Assembly: GCA_003241385.1 (NCBI GenBank)
Contig: QFPO01000007.1
Coordinates: 62,001 to 126,000 of the forward strand
Reading direction: 5' to 3'
Length of the DNA stretch: 64,000 nt
Source: Rhodanobacter denitrificans
GTDB lineage: Bacteria > Pseudomonadota > Gammaproteobacteria > Xanthomonadales > Rhodanobacteraceae
The translations under genes and the position numbers were made by a program. The notes beneath the pieces are model-generated. The model did no database searches. It was not told where the DNA came from and saw nothing but the letters and a program-made list of their open reading frames with translations. How positions within the stretch are numbered: position 1 is the stretch's first letter; each line of letters opens with the position of its first letter. Of the stretch, positions 9,022 to 17,656 are shown piece by piece.

Positions 9022-9045
9022 GCAGTGCGGTCGCAGCCGCACTGC
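9022..9045. terminator. Hairpin between convergent ABC and GST genes
   Basis: GCAGTGCGG at 9022-9030 pairs perfectly with 9037-9045 across a 6-nt loop. It lies between the ABC ATPase stop and the GST stop and has no T-tract, so it is only a possible shared transcript end. Confidence 0.4.
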
Positions 9046-9064
9046 ACGGCCTGCAGCGATGCCG

Positions 9065-9760
9065 TTACTGCGGATCGGCCGGCGCCAGGACGCGGCGCAC
9101 GGCCGGATCGTCGATCGGCCGCTCCGGGTGGCTGACCGCCTCGCCGATCGCGTACGCCCGCTGCGTCGCCGGCCGCGCGGCGATCGCGTCGAGCCAGCGC
9201 TTGAGGTTAGGGAAGTCCTCGATGGTCTGCTGCTGCATCGCATGCGGCACGATCCACGGATAGCAGGCCATGTCGGCGATCGTGTAGTCCTCGCCGGCGA
9301 TGAACGCGCGGCCGGCCAGGCGCCGGTCGAGCACGCCGTACAGACGCGCGGTCTCCTTGACGTAACGCTCGATCGCGTACGGAATCTTCTCCGGCGCGAA
9401 CCGGTTGAAGTGGTGGTTCTGCCCGGCCATCGGGCCGAGGCCGCCGACCTGCCAGAACAGCCATTCGTTCACGACGATGCGGTCGCGCGGCGCGGCCGGT
9501 ACGAAGCGGCCGGTCTTGTCGGCCAGATAGCTCAGGATCGCGCCCGACTCGAATACGCTGAGCGGAGCGCCGCCGTCGGCCGGCGCCCGATCGACGATCG
9601 CCGGCATGCGGTTGTTCGGCGAGATCGCGAGGAAGGCCGGCTGGAATTGCTGGCCCTTGCCGATGTCGACCGGATGGACGCGGTAGTCCAGGCCGCTCTC
9701 CTCGAGGAACAGCGTGATCTTGTGGCCGTTCGGTGTAGGCCAGTAGTGCAGGTCGATCAT
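9065..9760 (-). CDS. Glutathione S-transferase family protein (YfcG/YghU-like)
   Basis: A 231-residue cytosolic GST. The thioredoxin-like N-terminal domain (MIDLHYWPTPNGHKITLFLEE) ends with the glutathione-binding 'NNRMPAIVD...FESGAILSYLA' block. The all-helical C-terminal domain includes 'QVGGLGPMAGQNHHFNRFAPE' and 'GEDYTIADMACYPW'. The TPNGHK start and NRMPAI segment match the YfcG/YghU (Nu-class) group, which reduce disulfides or organic peroxides with glutathione. The N-terminal catalytic position is Thr/Asn rather than Cys, as in that group. The physiological substrate is not evident from the neighbours. Confidence 0.88.
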   Translation of the reverse strand: MIDLHYWPTPNGHKITLFLEESGLDYRVHPVDIGKGQQFQPAFLAISPNNRMPAIVDRAPADGGAPLSVFESGAILSYLADKTGRFVPAAPRDRIVVNEWLFWQVGGLGPMAGQNHHFNRFAPEKIPYAIERYVKETARLYGVLDRRLAGRAFIAGEDYTIADMACYPWIVPHAMQQQTIEDFPNLKRWLDAIAARPATQRAYAIGEAVSHPERPIDDPAVRRVLAPADPQ

Positions 9761-9929
9761 CGTCGGTCTCCTCGGAAGTCAGCCCAGCAGCGTGGGGCCG
9801 CTACCGGCGTTCTCAAGCCGACGCGGCGACAGCCGCGCCTTGTGGTGCAACCCGGCATCGACCGGACGCCATGCAGCGACGTCAGCCAACGGCCCCACGC
9901 GCCGTGCGAGTCCGCACCGCCGATGCGAG

Positions 9930-9956
9930 GCCGGCCCACGCGATGCGCGGGCCGGC
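9930..9956. terminator. Hairpin downstream of the small secreted protein gene
   Basis: GCCGGCCC at 9930-9937 pairs with GGGCCGGC at 9949-9956, about 17 bp past the stop codon of the minus-strand gene at 9973. No U-tract follows on either strand, so termination here would be Rho-dependent or weak. Confidence 0.35.
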
Positions 9957-9972
9957 TCATGAGCGCACGGGT

Positions 9973-10341
9973 CTATTCGATCTGGCCGGAACACCGGGTC
10001 TGCGCGGAGGCCGACCCTACGATCTGGCTGGCCGCGTCGGCCACCACGACGGTCACCGTGACCGGGAAGCTGACCGGATGAGTCGGGTCGCTGTTGGCAT
10101 CGGGGCAGTAGAACGAACAGAACCTTCGGTCTCCGCAGTATCGGGGAACGATGATGTTGGCGCTGCCGGCGATGTCCCACTCGATGCTGACCGGCGTGGC
10201 GACGCCCGTCGTATCCATGGCCACCGAACACAGGCCCGGCGAACAGTTCAAGGAAATCGAGAATGCATGGGCCTGCGAGGGAAACAGCCCCGACACCAGT
10301 GAAACGCACAGCGCGAACAAAGCGATACGTGCTTTCGTCAT
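9973..10341 (-). CDS. Small secreted cysteine-containing protein of unknown function
   Basis: A 122-residue protein with a clear signal peptide (MTKARIALFALCVSLVSGLFPSQAHA) and probable cleavage after AHA. The mature part has Cys in LNCSPGLC, in YCGDRRFCSFYC and near the C-terminus (TRCSGQ), suggesting disulfides, and is Val/Thr-rich like a small beta-sandwich. I do not recognise a family. GAAGG(T) precedes the ATG. It sits alone between a GST and the hydroxybutyrate-oligomer hydrolase, with no clear functional link to either. Confidence 0.6.
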   Translation of the reverse strand: MTKARIALFALCVSLVSGLFPSQAHAFSISLNCSPGLCSVAMDTTGVATPVSIEWDIAGSANIIVPRYCGDRRFCSFYCPDANSDPTHPVSFPVTVTVVVADAASQIVGSASAQTRCSGQIE

Positions 10342-10554
10342 GACCTTCTCCTGATTGCGTCGAATCGAATCGAACGTGGTCGATGTACGGCTTGTGCCGC
10401 TCCGCTGCGATGCACCGAACGTCTTTCGCGAGCGGCACCGGAGCGGCTGCGCCACCCTACGCGCTCGTCCGCCGGATCGTCACTGCACAGGTCGCAGTTC
10501 TCATGCAGCCGGACCGCAGGCACCGACTCTGTGCGGGAAGAGGCGATGCCTGCC

Positions 10555-12366
10555 TCAGCGCAGACCCAGGTGCGCGGCATCCAGCGCGGCGGCGCCGCGC
10601 GGGCGCGTCGCCGGTACCGGACCGGGATCGACCGGACGACCCTCGCGCAGTGCGTCGAGCACGCGCCCGAACGCGGCATAGCCGTACGGCAGCAGCGGCA
10701 CGTAGCGATCGCCGAAGCCGGGCACGGCGAGGAACGCGTCGAAGTGCTGGCCGTCGGCGATCGGCCACCAGACCGGCCTGCGGCCGTGGTCGCGCAGCCA
10801 CTGCACGTACGGCAGGCCGCTGAACGCGGCCGGGATCAGCCCGTCGGCCTCGCCGTGGATCACGACCAGCGGCAGTTCGCGCCGCGGCAGCCGCACCTCG
10901 GTCGCGGCGACCGCGGCGCGCAGGCGCCCGGCATCGCCGGTGTCTCCGGTCCACAGCGCGCGCAGGCAATCGAGGCCGGCCCGGGCCGGATCGTCGCCCG
11001 CGGCGTCGCCATCGAGCAGGGCGACGCCGGCACCGGGCGGAATGCCGCTGGCGTCGGCCCACCAGGCCGCGCGGACGGCAGCGGACGCCGCGACTGGCTG
11101 ACCGGCCGCGTCGTGTGCCGCGAACCGGTAGCCACACGGCATCGCGTCCGGCGCCGCGCGCAGATATGCCGATGCATAGGTCGCCGCGACGGCGCGCCAG
11201 AGGTCCAGACGCGTGCTGCTCGCGGCGGTCGCGAGCGCGGCCGCGGACCAGCCCGAGGCCTGCAGCGCGGCGAGCGCGTCGGCCGGCGACGGCGTGCCGC
11301 GCGCGGCCAGCGAAACGCAGCGCGCGCGCCATGCGGCCGGCACGCTGCCGTCGGTCTCGCGCGCGAACGGCACCGTATCGAAGCGCGGATCGCTCAGGGC
11401 GCACGGCAGCGCCAGCGCGGCTTCGGTCACGTAGTCGTAGAGCGGCCGGCCATGCCCGGGCACCGCGACGTTCGGCGCAAGAGCGACGACCGCGTCGAGC
11501 AGATCCTCGTCGAGGCCGGCCGCCTGCAGCACGGCGCCGCCGCCGTTGGACAGACCGATCGCGATCACGCGCGTATTGGCCGGCGTGAACGGCGCCAGGT
11601 CCGGCCGCGCACGGTCCAGCATCGCCAGGCCGAAGTGCGCCGCCTGCAGCACGTGGCGGCCCCAGTCGGCCTCGGGCTGGTCGCCCGAATGCGCATGCTT
11701 GACCGCGACGCCGTCGCCGGCGGCGGCGGCCGGCTCGAACTCGAGCATCGCCTGACCGGCGACCGCGCGCGTGCCGTCGAGCTGCACGCCGCTGTGCGAA
11801 CCGAGATCGAAATAGCCCGAGCCGGTGCCCTTGTCGGTATAGGCGACCGCGCAGCCGCGCGGCAGACCGGCGGCACCGGCCAGCGCGATCGCGCCGTAGA
11901 CGCCGCGCGACCCGGACGAGGCGGTCACGACGAGGCAGCGCGTGCGCGCATCGAAATCGTCGGGCACCTGGACCAGCACGCGATGCGGCTGCTGCGCGCC
12001 GGGCAGCCGCGCGAACGCCGAGTACTCGCGGCCCGGCACTGGATCGGTGCTGCCGTAGAGCGTGCCATAGCCGCCGAGCGGACCGAGGTCGGCGATGCCC
12101 TTCCAGCTCGCCTGGATCGCGCGGCGGCGCAGCTCCGCTGCGGTCGGATGGTCCGGATCGGCGAACGGCACCGGCGCGCCGCGCAGGCCGGCCGGTCCGA
12201 GTCCGGCGGTCAGCAGGTCGTCGCCGTCGGCGTGACGGGTCTCGCGGACGGGGCTGACGAGAAATTCGGTCATCGGCGCAGGCGATCGGGGACGGACGTG
12301 GGGCGTCGTCGTGCAGCCGGCAAGCAGCAGCACGACGACGGGAACGGCGGCGCAGAATCGGGACAT
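10555..12366 (-). CDS. 3-hydroxybutyrate oligomer hydrolase, lipoprotein
   Basis: A 603-residue protein matching the D-(-)-3-hydroxybutyrate oligomer hydrolase family (PF10605 type). The start at 12366 gives a lipoprotein signal with lipobox LLAGC (Cys18). Family features include 'ASSGSRGVYGAIALAGAAGLPRGCAVAYTDKG', the nucleophile motif GLSNGG (Ser273), 'VVIHGEADGLIPAAFSG' (acid) and 'ADGQHFDAF' (His). It cleaves the dimers and trimers released from poly(3-hydroxybutyrate). Membrane anchoring implies periplasmic or surface action. It is divergent from the response regulator, sharing a 99-bp control region with a GTACGAAAGT element. It is one of six genes to 21408 that fit a PHB-utilisation locus. 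Confidence 0.88.
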   Translation of the reverse strand: MSRFCAAVPVVVLLLAGCTTTPHVRPRSPAPMTEFLVSPVRETRHADGDDLLTAGLGPAGLRGAPVPFADPDHPTAAELRRRAIQASWKGIADLGPLGGYGTLYGSTDPVPGREYSAFARLPGAQQPHRVLVQVPDDFDARTRCLVVTASSGSRGVYGAIALAGAAGLPRGCAVAYTDKGTGSGYFDLGSHSGVQLDGTRAVAGQAMLEFEPAAAAGDGVAVKHAHSGDQPEADWGRHVLQAAHFGLAMLDRARPDLAPFTPANTRVIAIGLSNGGGAVLQAAGLDEDLLDAVVALAPNVAVPGHGRPLYDYVTEAALALPCALSDPRFDTVPFARETDGSVPAAWRARCVSLAARGTPSPADALAALQASGWSAAALATAASSTRLDLWRAVAATYASAYLRAAPDAMPCGYRFAAHDAAGQPVAASAAVRAAWWADASGIPPGAGVALLDGDAAGDDPARAGLDCLRALWTGDTGDAGRLRAAVAATEVRLPRRELPLVVIHGEADGLIPAAFSGLPYVQWLRDHGRRPVWWPIADGQHFDAFLAVPGFGDRYVPLLPYGYAAFGRVLDALREGRPVDPGPVPATRPRGAAALDAAHLGLR

Positions 12367-12400
12367 CGGTCCACGATACGCGTCGCAGCGGGGGCGGCCA

Positions 12401-12416
12401 TCGTACGAAAGTCGCA
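12401..12416. promoter_or_regulatory. GTACGAAAGT element in the divergent hydrolase/regulator promoter
   Basis: The stretch 12403-12412 reads GTACGAAAGT. It matches nine of ten positions of the core of the palindrome at 20021-20036 read on the other strand (GTACGAAGGT). It lies about 35 bp upstream of the hydrolase ATG and 54 bp upstream of the response-regulator ATG; a TATGCT -10-like hexamer follows at 12428-12433. It is a candidate operator for the locus regulator. Confidence 0.45.
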
Positions 12417-12465
12417 GGCCGGCGCGGTATGCTCGCCGATCGTCCTCCGCCGCGCCGCCCGTCCG

Positions 12466-13161
12466 ATGCTCAAGGTGCTGATCGCCGACGACCATCCGCT
12501 GTTCCGGCTCGCGCTGCGCCAGGCGGTCGCCGGGCTCGACGCATCGGCGCGGATCGCCGAGGCCGCCGATCTCGACGCGGCGCGCGCGCTTCTGCTCGAA
12601 CAGCCCGATACCGACCTGGTCCTGCTCGACCTGCACATGCCCGGCAATCAGGGCCTGATGGGTCTGGCCGCGCTGCGCGCCGAGTATCCGAGCGTCGCGG
12701 TCGCGATGGTGTCGGCGCACGACGATCCGGACACGATCCGGCGCGCGCTCGCCTACGGCGCAGCCGGCTTCATCGCCAAGCGCGCCGCGCTGGAGGACCT
12801 GCAGACCGCGCTGCGCGCGATCCTCGACTGCCGGACCTGGATCCCGCCCGAGCACCGCGCCGCGGTCGCGGCCGGCGCGGTCGCGGCCGACGACGGTACC
12901 CTGGCGGTGCGGCTCAACACCTTGAGTCCGCAGCAGTTCCGCGTGCTGACCCTGGTCGCCGAAGGCCGGCTCAACAAGCAGATCGCCGACGCGCTGTCGA
13001 TCCAGGAACGCACCGTCAAGGCACACGTCACCGCGATCTTCGAGAAGCTCGGCGTGCGCAACCGCACCCAGGCCGGCGTGCTGCTGAGCACACTGCGGAT
13101 CGGCGCCGGCGAGACGCCGGCCGATCCCTTGCCGCCGGGCGACGCACCACCCGTGGCGTGA
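12466..13161 (+). CDS. LuxR/NarL-type response regulator, partner of the adjacent hybrid kinase
   Basis: A 231-residue two-domain regulator. The receiver domain (1-125) has the acidic pair in LIADDHP, phospho-acceptor Asp55 in LVLLDLHMPG and the Lys in GFIAKRA. The LuxR HTH covers about 150-215 (LSPQQFRVLTLVAEGRLNKQIADALSIQERTVKAHVTAIFEKLGV). It converges with the SSS-type hybrid kinase gene 65 bp away. Such pairs correspond to CrbS/CrbR (MxtR/ErdR) systems, which in other gammaproteobacteria control acetate metabolism. Here the surrounding genes point to hydroxybutyrate polymer or oligomer use. The likely operator is the GTACGAA-type element beside its own promoter. Confidence 0.92.
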   Translation: MLKVLIADDHPLFRLALRQAVAGLDASARIAEAADLDAARALLLEQPDTDLVLLDLHMPGNQGLMGLAALRAEYPSVAVAMVSAHDDPDTIRRALAYGAAGFIAKRAALEDLQTALRAILDCRTWIPPEHRAAVAAGAVAADDGTLAVRLNTLSPQQFRVLTLVAEGRLNKQIADALSIQERTVKAHVTAIFEKLGVRNRTQAGVLLSTLRIGAGETPADPLPPGDAPPVA

Positions 13162-13226
13162 GCGGTCGGGTGCGGTCGCGCGACATGCGCCGACCACGAT
13201 GACCACCGCACCACGATCGCGCCCGC

Positions 13227-16200
13227 TCAGGCCTGGGGCAACACGCGCGCCATCAGCGATTTCAGCGCGAGCGGCTTGAGCGGCTTGTAGAGCAGATGGC
13301 AGCCGGCCGCCGCGACGGCCGCGCGGACCGCCTCGCCGTGATCGGCGGTGACGACGACGCACGGCCGCGTGTGCGCGGCCTCGGGCAGGGCGTCGCGCAG
13401 ATCCAGACCGGTCGCGCCGCCGTCGAGATGGAAATCGACGACCAGAAGATCCGGCCAGCCGTCGGCCCAGGCCTCGCGCGCCTGCGCCGCGTCGGCCGCG
13501 GTGCGCACCTGGCAGCCCCAGCCGTCGAGCAGGCCGGCCATCGCGCGGCGCACCGACGCGTCGTTGTCGACGACGAGCACGCGCGCCGCCGGCGCCTCGA
13601 CGCGCGCCGCCGGGGTCCGTGCGGCCGTCTGCGCGTGCGGCCGCCCGAACGGCACCTCGACCGCGAACACGCTGCCGCGGTCCGGCCACGAGCGCAGGCT
13701 CAGGGCGTGACCGAGCAGGCGCGTGATGCGGTCGGCGATCGACAGGCCGAGGCCGAGGCCCTGGCCGTCGTGACCGAGGCGGCGGAACTCCTCGAAGATC
13801 AGCGCGCGGTCGGCCGCCGCGATGCCCGGTCCGCTGTCCCAGACCTCGATCCGCGCAGCGGCGCCGCTGCGGCGCACGCCGATCACGATGCGCCCGCGCT
13901 GCGTATAGCGCACCGCGTTGGCGAGGAAGTTCTGCAGCACGCGCCGCAGCAGCTGCGGATCGCTGTCGAGCCAGACCGACGAGGCCACGTAGTGCAGCAT
14001 CAGGCCTTTCTGCTGCGCCAGTACGCCGAACTCGGCGGCCAGTCCGCGCAGCAGCGCGTCGGCGCGGAATGACTGCCTGACCGGCACGAGGCCGCCGGCG
14101 TCCAGCCGCGAGACGTCGAGCAGGCCGGCCAGCAGCTCCTCGGCCGAGCCGAGCGCGCCGTCGACGTGCGCAAGCGACTCGCGGTATTCCGGATGCATCG
14201 GGCGCTGCGCGAGCGCATGCACGAACAGATGCGCCGCATTGAGCGGCTGCGCCAGATCGTGGCTGACCGCCGCGAGCAGGCGCGTCTTGGCCTGATTGGC
14301 CTGCTCGGCGGCGGCGCTGGCGCGGGCCAGCGCCGCGGTGCGTTCGGCGACGCGCAGCTCCAGATGCTCGGCGACCTGCTTCAGGCCGGCCTCGGCCTGG
14401 CGGAACGCGGTGACGTCGGTGAACGTCGCGACGAAGCCGCCGCCCGGCATCGGATTGCCGCGGATCTCGATCAGGCTGCCGTCCGGAAAGCGTCGCTCGG
14501 ACAGCAGCGGCGTGCCGGCGCGCATGTGCTGCAGGCGGCGCGCGACCATGTGCGCGATCTTCGCCTCGTCGTGGCCTTCCGAGCGCAGCGCGTGCACGGC
14601 CAGATCGCCGATCGGCCGGCCGACCTGCAGCAGCGCGGACGGAAAGCCGAACAGCTGCGCGTAGCGTGCGTTCCAGGCGACCAGGCGCAGATCGCGATCG
14701 ACCACGCTGATGCCCTGAGTCATGTTTTCGAGCGCCGCCTCGAGCACACGCTGGTTGAAACGCAGCGCCTGCGAGGCTTCGCCGACGATCGTCGCGACGG
14801 TGTCCAGATCGCGGCCGTGCTCGCGGCGTGCCGCGTCGAGCAGCAGCCGCGCCGAAGCCGCGCCGAACACGGTCGCGAGCTCGCGCTCGACGCGATCGAT
14901 CTGGCCGGCGTCGGCGATGCCCTGGCGCGGCTGGCCGATCAGATGATCGACACGCTCGGGCGGCAGGAAGCGCCCGCCCAGATCGCGCAGCGTCGCGACG
15001 TCGAGCTCGGCGGTCTCGACCGGCCGCGGCCGCGTCTCGCGCGCCGCCAGCAGCAGCGTCACCGCGGTCTCGACGAGCAGACTCAGCACGACCGCGCGGC
15101 TCAGGCGGCTCCAGCCCGAGAGCCCGAGCAGGTGATCGGGCGCGAGCCAGCTCAGGCCGAACGGACCGGAGTCGAGCCAGGCCGGCGCGGTCAGCGTCGG
15201 CACCAGCAGGCACCAGGTCCAGACCGCGACGCCGGCGGCCAGGCCGAACAGCACCGCGCGCGGCGGCGTCTGCGGCCGCAGCATCGCGAACAGCACCGCC
15301 GGGGCCAGTGTGCCGAGACCCGAGAACGACAGGGCGCCGATGTCGGCCAGCGCCTCGCTGCCGCTGGTCGCGCGGCTGTAGACCCAGGCCAGCAGGACCA
15401 CGATCAGGATCACCACGCGGCGCTGGCGCAGCACGCTGCCGCGCAGGTCGCCGACGTTCTGCCGCCAGGCGCCGCGCACCAGCAGCGGCGTCAGCCAGTG
15501 ATTGCCGATCATCAGGCTGAGCGCAAGCGTCGCGACCACGACCATGCCGGTCGCGGCGCTGAGTCCGCCGAGGAACGCCAGCAGCGCGAGCACGCCGTTG
15601 CCGTCGGCCAGCGGCAGTGCGAGCACGTACAGATCCGACGGCACGTCCAGCGCACCGAGGCGCAGATCGCCGGCGCGCGCCAGCGGCAGCAGCGGCAGCG
15701 CGATCAGGCCCATGTACAGCGGGAACAGCCAGCGCGCGGTGCGCAGATGGCGCACGTCGCGGCATTCGGCGACGCCGACGTGATACAGGTGCGGCAGCGT
15801 GAACAGCGCCAGGATGCCGAGTACGATCAGACCCGGGAAGCCGCTCGCGCTGGTCGGCGCATCCGGCGGCGCGGCCGGCCAGCCGTAGCCGAGCAGCACC
15901 CAGGCGCCGATCGCGAGCATCGCGCCGAGCTTGAGTATGGATTCGAGCGCGATCGCCAGCACCAGTCCGCGGTTGTGCTCGGCCGTGCTGACGCTGCGCG
16001 TGCCGAACAGCATCGCGAACAGCGCCAGCACCAGCGCGACGTAGAGCGCGCTGTCGTGCCACGGCGGCGCCTCCAGCGCGCTGGCACGCGTGAGCAGGTT
16101 GAAGCTCATCGCGACCGCCTTGAGCTGCAGCGCGATGTACGGAACGATGCCGAGGATCGCGACCAGCGTGATCGCGGCGGCCAGCCGCGAATCCTTGCCG

Positions 16201-16520
16201 AGCCGCGCGGCGACCAGATCGGCGATCGAGGTGCTGTGCGTGTCCTGGACCAGGCGTACCAGCCGCTGCAGCAGGCCGAAGCCGAATACGTACAGCAGGA
16301 TCGTGCCGACGAAGGTCGGCGGCAGCCACCAGCCCGAGCGCGCGGCCTGCGTGACCGTGCCGTAGAACGTCCAGGAGGTGCAGTACGCGGCCAGCGACAA
16401 GGCGTAGACGTACGACCAGCGCCGCGCGAGGCCGTCCGGATGACGCTCGCCCCAGACCGCCGCGGCGAACAGCAGGCCGAGCCAGACCAGGCTGGCGGCG
16501 ACGACCAGCAGGCTCAGCAT
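13227..16520 (-). CDS. Hybrid sensor histidine kinase with sodium:solute-symporter sensor domain
   Basis: A 1097-residue kinase of CrbS/CbrA architecture. Residues 1-480 form a sodium/solute-symporter-like domain of about a dozen membrane helices. A PAS domain follows (about 590-700, 'LENMTQGISVVDRDLRLVAWNARYAQLF'), then a coiled linker, the HisKA with His754 in AVSHDLAQPLN, a HATPase with DSGPG and GLGLGLS, and a C-terminal receiver with Asp1029 in LLVVDFHLDG. It is the last gene of an apparent operon TonB-receptor, depolymerase, kinase (gaps 55 and 49 bp). Transporter-like sensors of this group are thought to sense or transport a small substrate; a carboxylate such as 3-hydroxybutyrate is an inference from context. 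A 1166-residue paralogue lies at 41762. Confidence 0.93.
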   Translation of the reverse strand: MLSLLVVAASLVWLGLLFAAAVWGERHPDGLARRWSYVYALSLAAYCTSWTFYGTVTQAARSGWWLPPTFVGTILLYVFGFGLLQRLVRLVQDTHSTSIADLVAARLGKDSRLAAAITLVAILGIVPYIALQLKAVAMSFNLLTRASALEAPPWHDSALYVALVLALFAMLFGTRSVSTAEHNRGLVLAIALESILKLGAMLAIGAWVLLGYGWPAAPPDAPTSASGFPGLIVLGILALFTLPHLYHVGVAECRDVRHLRTARWLFPLYMGLIALPLLPLARAGDLRLGALDVPSDLYVLALPLADGNGVLALLAFLGGLSAATGMVVVATLALSLMIGNHWLTPLLVRGAWRQNVGDLRGSVLRQRRVVILIVVLLAWVYSRATSGSEALADIGALSFSGLGTLAPAVLFAMLRPQTPPRAVLFGLAAGVAVWTWCLLVPTLTAPAWLDSGPFGLSWLAPDHLLGLSGWSRLSRAVVLSLLVETAVTLLLAARETRPRPVETAELDVATLRDLGGRFLPPERVDHLIGQPRQGIADAGQIDRVERELATVFGAASARLLLDAARREHGRDLDTVATIVGEASQALRFNQRVLEAALENMTQGISVVDRDLRLVAWNARYAQLFGFPSALLQVGRPIGDLAVHALRSEGHDEAKIAHMVARRLQHMRAGTPLLSERRFPDGSLIEIRGNPMPGGGFVATFTDVTAFRQAEAGLKQVAEHLELRVAERTAALARASAAAEQANQAKTRLLAAVSHDLAQPLNAAHLFVHALAQRPMHPEYRESLAHVDGALGSAEELLAGLLDVSRLDAGGLVPVRQSFRADALLRGLAAEFGVLAQQKGLMLHYVASSVWLDSDPQLLRRVLQNFLANAVRYTQRGRIVIGVRRSGAAARIEVWDSGPGIAAADRALIFEEFRRLGHDGQGLGLGLSIADRITRLLGHALSLRSWPDRGSVFAVEVPFGRPHAQTAARTPAARVEAPAARVLVVDNDASVRRAMAGLLDGWGCQVRTAADAAQAREAWADGWPDLLVVDFHLDGGATGLDLRDALPEAAHTRPCVVVTADHGEAVRAAVAAAGCHLLYKPLKPLALKSLMARVLPQA

Positions 16521-16569
16521 CGCGCAGCCCCGTGGCCGCCGGTCCGCGCCGGCGCCGGCGCCGGCGCGA

Positions 16570-17601
16570 TCAGCGCTTCAGCGCGTCGAGCACGTTGGCG
16601 AGCCAGCCGATCTGCGCGCCGCCGCGCGTGTCGTAGTCGGCACCCGTGTAGCCCCACCAGTCCCAGCATGCTTTCGGATTCAGCGGCGCCAGACTGGCGT
16701 GCGTCTGAGGGTACAGCACGGCGACGCCGTAGACGTCGGCCCAGCGGTTGAAGCCGGCATCGCGCACGAAGGCCTCGCCGACCGTCTCCACGTTCTGCTG
16801 ACAGCCGTGCAGTGCGATCAGCACGCCGCAGCTGGCGCCCTCGGCGCAGGCCTTGGGCAGATAGAGGCGGCCTTCCTCGGCCAGCTCGGTCGCCTTGCCG
16901 GCCGGCGCGAACGGGCGCTGGTCGAACGCGATCAGCGTGCCGTCGGCGCTCGCGGCCGCGCGCGGCGGTGCGCCGTACAGCGCCGCGAAGATCGCGCCCG
17001 CCGCGTCGTAGCCGCAGTTGCCCAGATACGGCGCGGCCGACTCGCACGGCGCGTTGCCGTCGGCGGTCGGCAGCAGATGCGGAAAGTCGCGATCGCCGTC
17101 CCAGCTGACCGTCAGTGAGGCCAGCGCCGGCATCGCCTCGCGCAGACCCTCGTAGAACGCGGCGGCCGCGCGCGCGACCGGCTCGGCGACCGTGGCGTCG
17201 CGGCGACCATGCAGCACGAAGACGCGATCGCCGGCGAGCTGGGCCAGGTCCGGAATCGCACCGCTGGACGCGCGCTTCGTGGCCTGTTCGACCAGGGCCG
17301 CGACGTCGGGCGCGGGTTCGCCCTTCATGCAGGTGCCGAGCGCCGTTTCGAGCTTGCCGCCGGCGCAGCCGTACGGCCCGCCGGCGACCAGGGCCGCACC
17401 GTGGATGCGGTCGGACAGCGCCAGGTGCGCCTGCGTCGCCATGTAGGCACCCGACGACAGGCCGGCGACCATCACGCGATCGCCGGCCAGCGCGATGCGC
17501 GGCAGCGCCGCGCCCGGCTCCTTGGCGCAGGCGCCGAGCGCGAGGCTGGTCAGCAGGGCGGCCAGCGGGCCTGCACAGCGGCGCGGCGAGAGCACGGACA
17601 T
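16570..17601 (-). CDS. Poly(3-hydroxybutyrate) depolymerase-type esterase, lipoprotein
   Basis: A 343-residue exported esterase. The lipobox-like LALGAC (Cys25) suggests lipid anchoring. The lipase box GLSSG (catalytic Ser49) lies near the N-terminus, whereas the oxyanion-type 'LIALHGCQQN' lies near residue 260. This nucleophile-first order corresponds to type 2 catalytic domains of extracellular PHA depolymerases. Candidate Asp in VLHGRRDATV (about 130-139) and the C-terminal 'CWDWWGY' are also family features. No separate polymer-binding domain is present, so soluble or partly degraded substrate is possible. It lies between a TonB-dependent receptor and a hybrid kinase in one apparent operon and complements the oligomer hydrolase at 10555. 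Confidence 0.85.
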   Translation of the reverse strand: MSVLSPRRCAGPLAALLTSLALGACAKEPGAALPRIALAGDRVMVAGLSSGAYMATQAHLALSDRIHGAALVAGGPYGCAGGKLETALGTCMKGEPAPDVAALVEQATKRASSGAIPDLAQLAGDRVFVLHGRRDATVAEPVARAAAAFYEGLREAMPALASLTVSWDGDRDFPHLLPTADGNAPCESAAPYLGNCGYDAAGAIFAALYGAPPRAAASADGTLIAFDQRPFAPAGKATELAEEGRLYLPKACAEGASCGVLIALHGCQQNVETVGEAFVRDAGFNRWADVYGVAVLYPQTHASLAPLNPKACWDWWGYTGADYDTRGGAQIGWLANVLDALKR

Positions 17602-17656
17602 CGGGTCATCCTCCGGATGGATCGAGGCGCGGCGGGCCGCGCCGCGCAGGGGTCGC

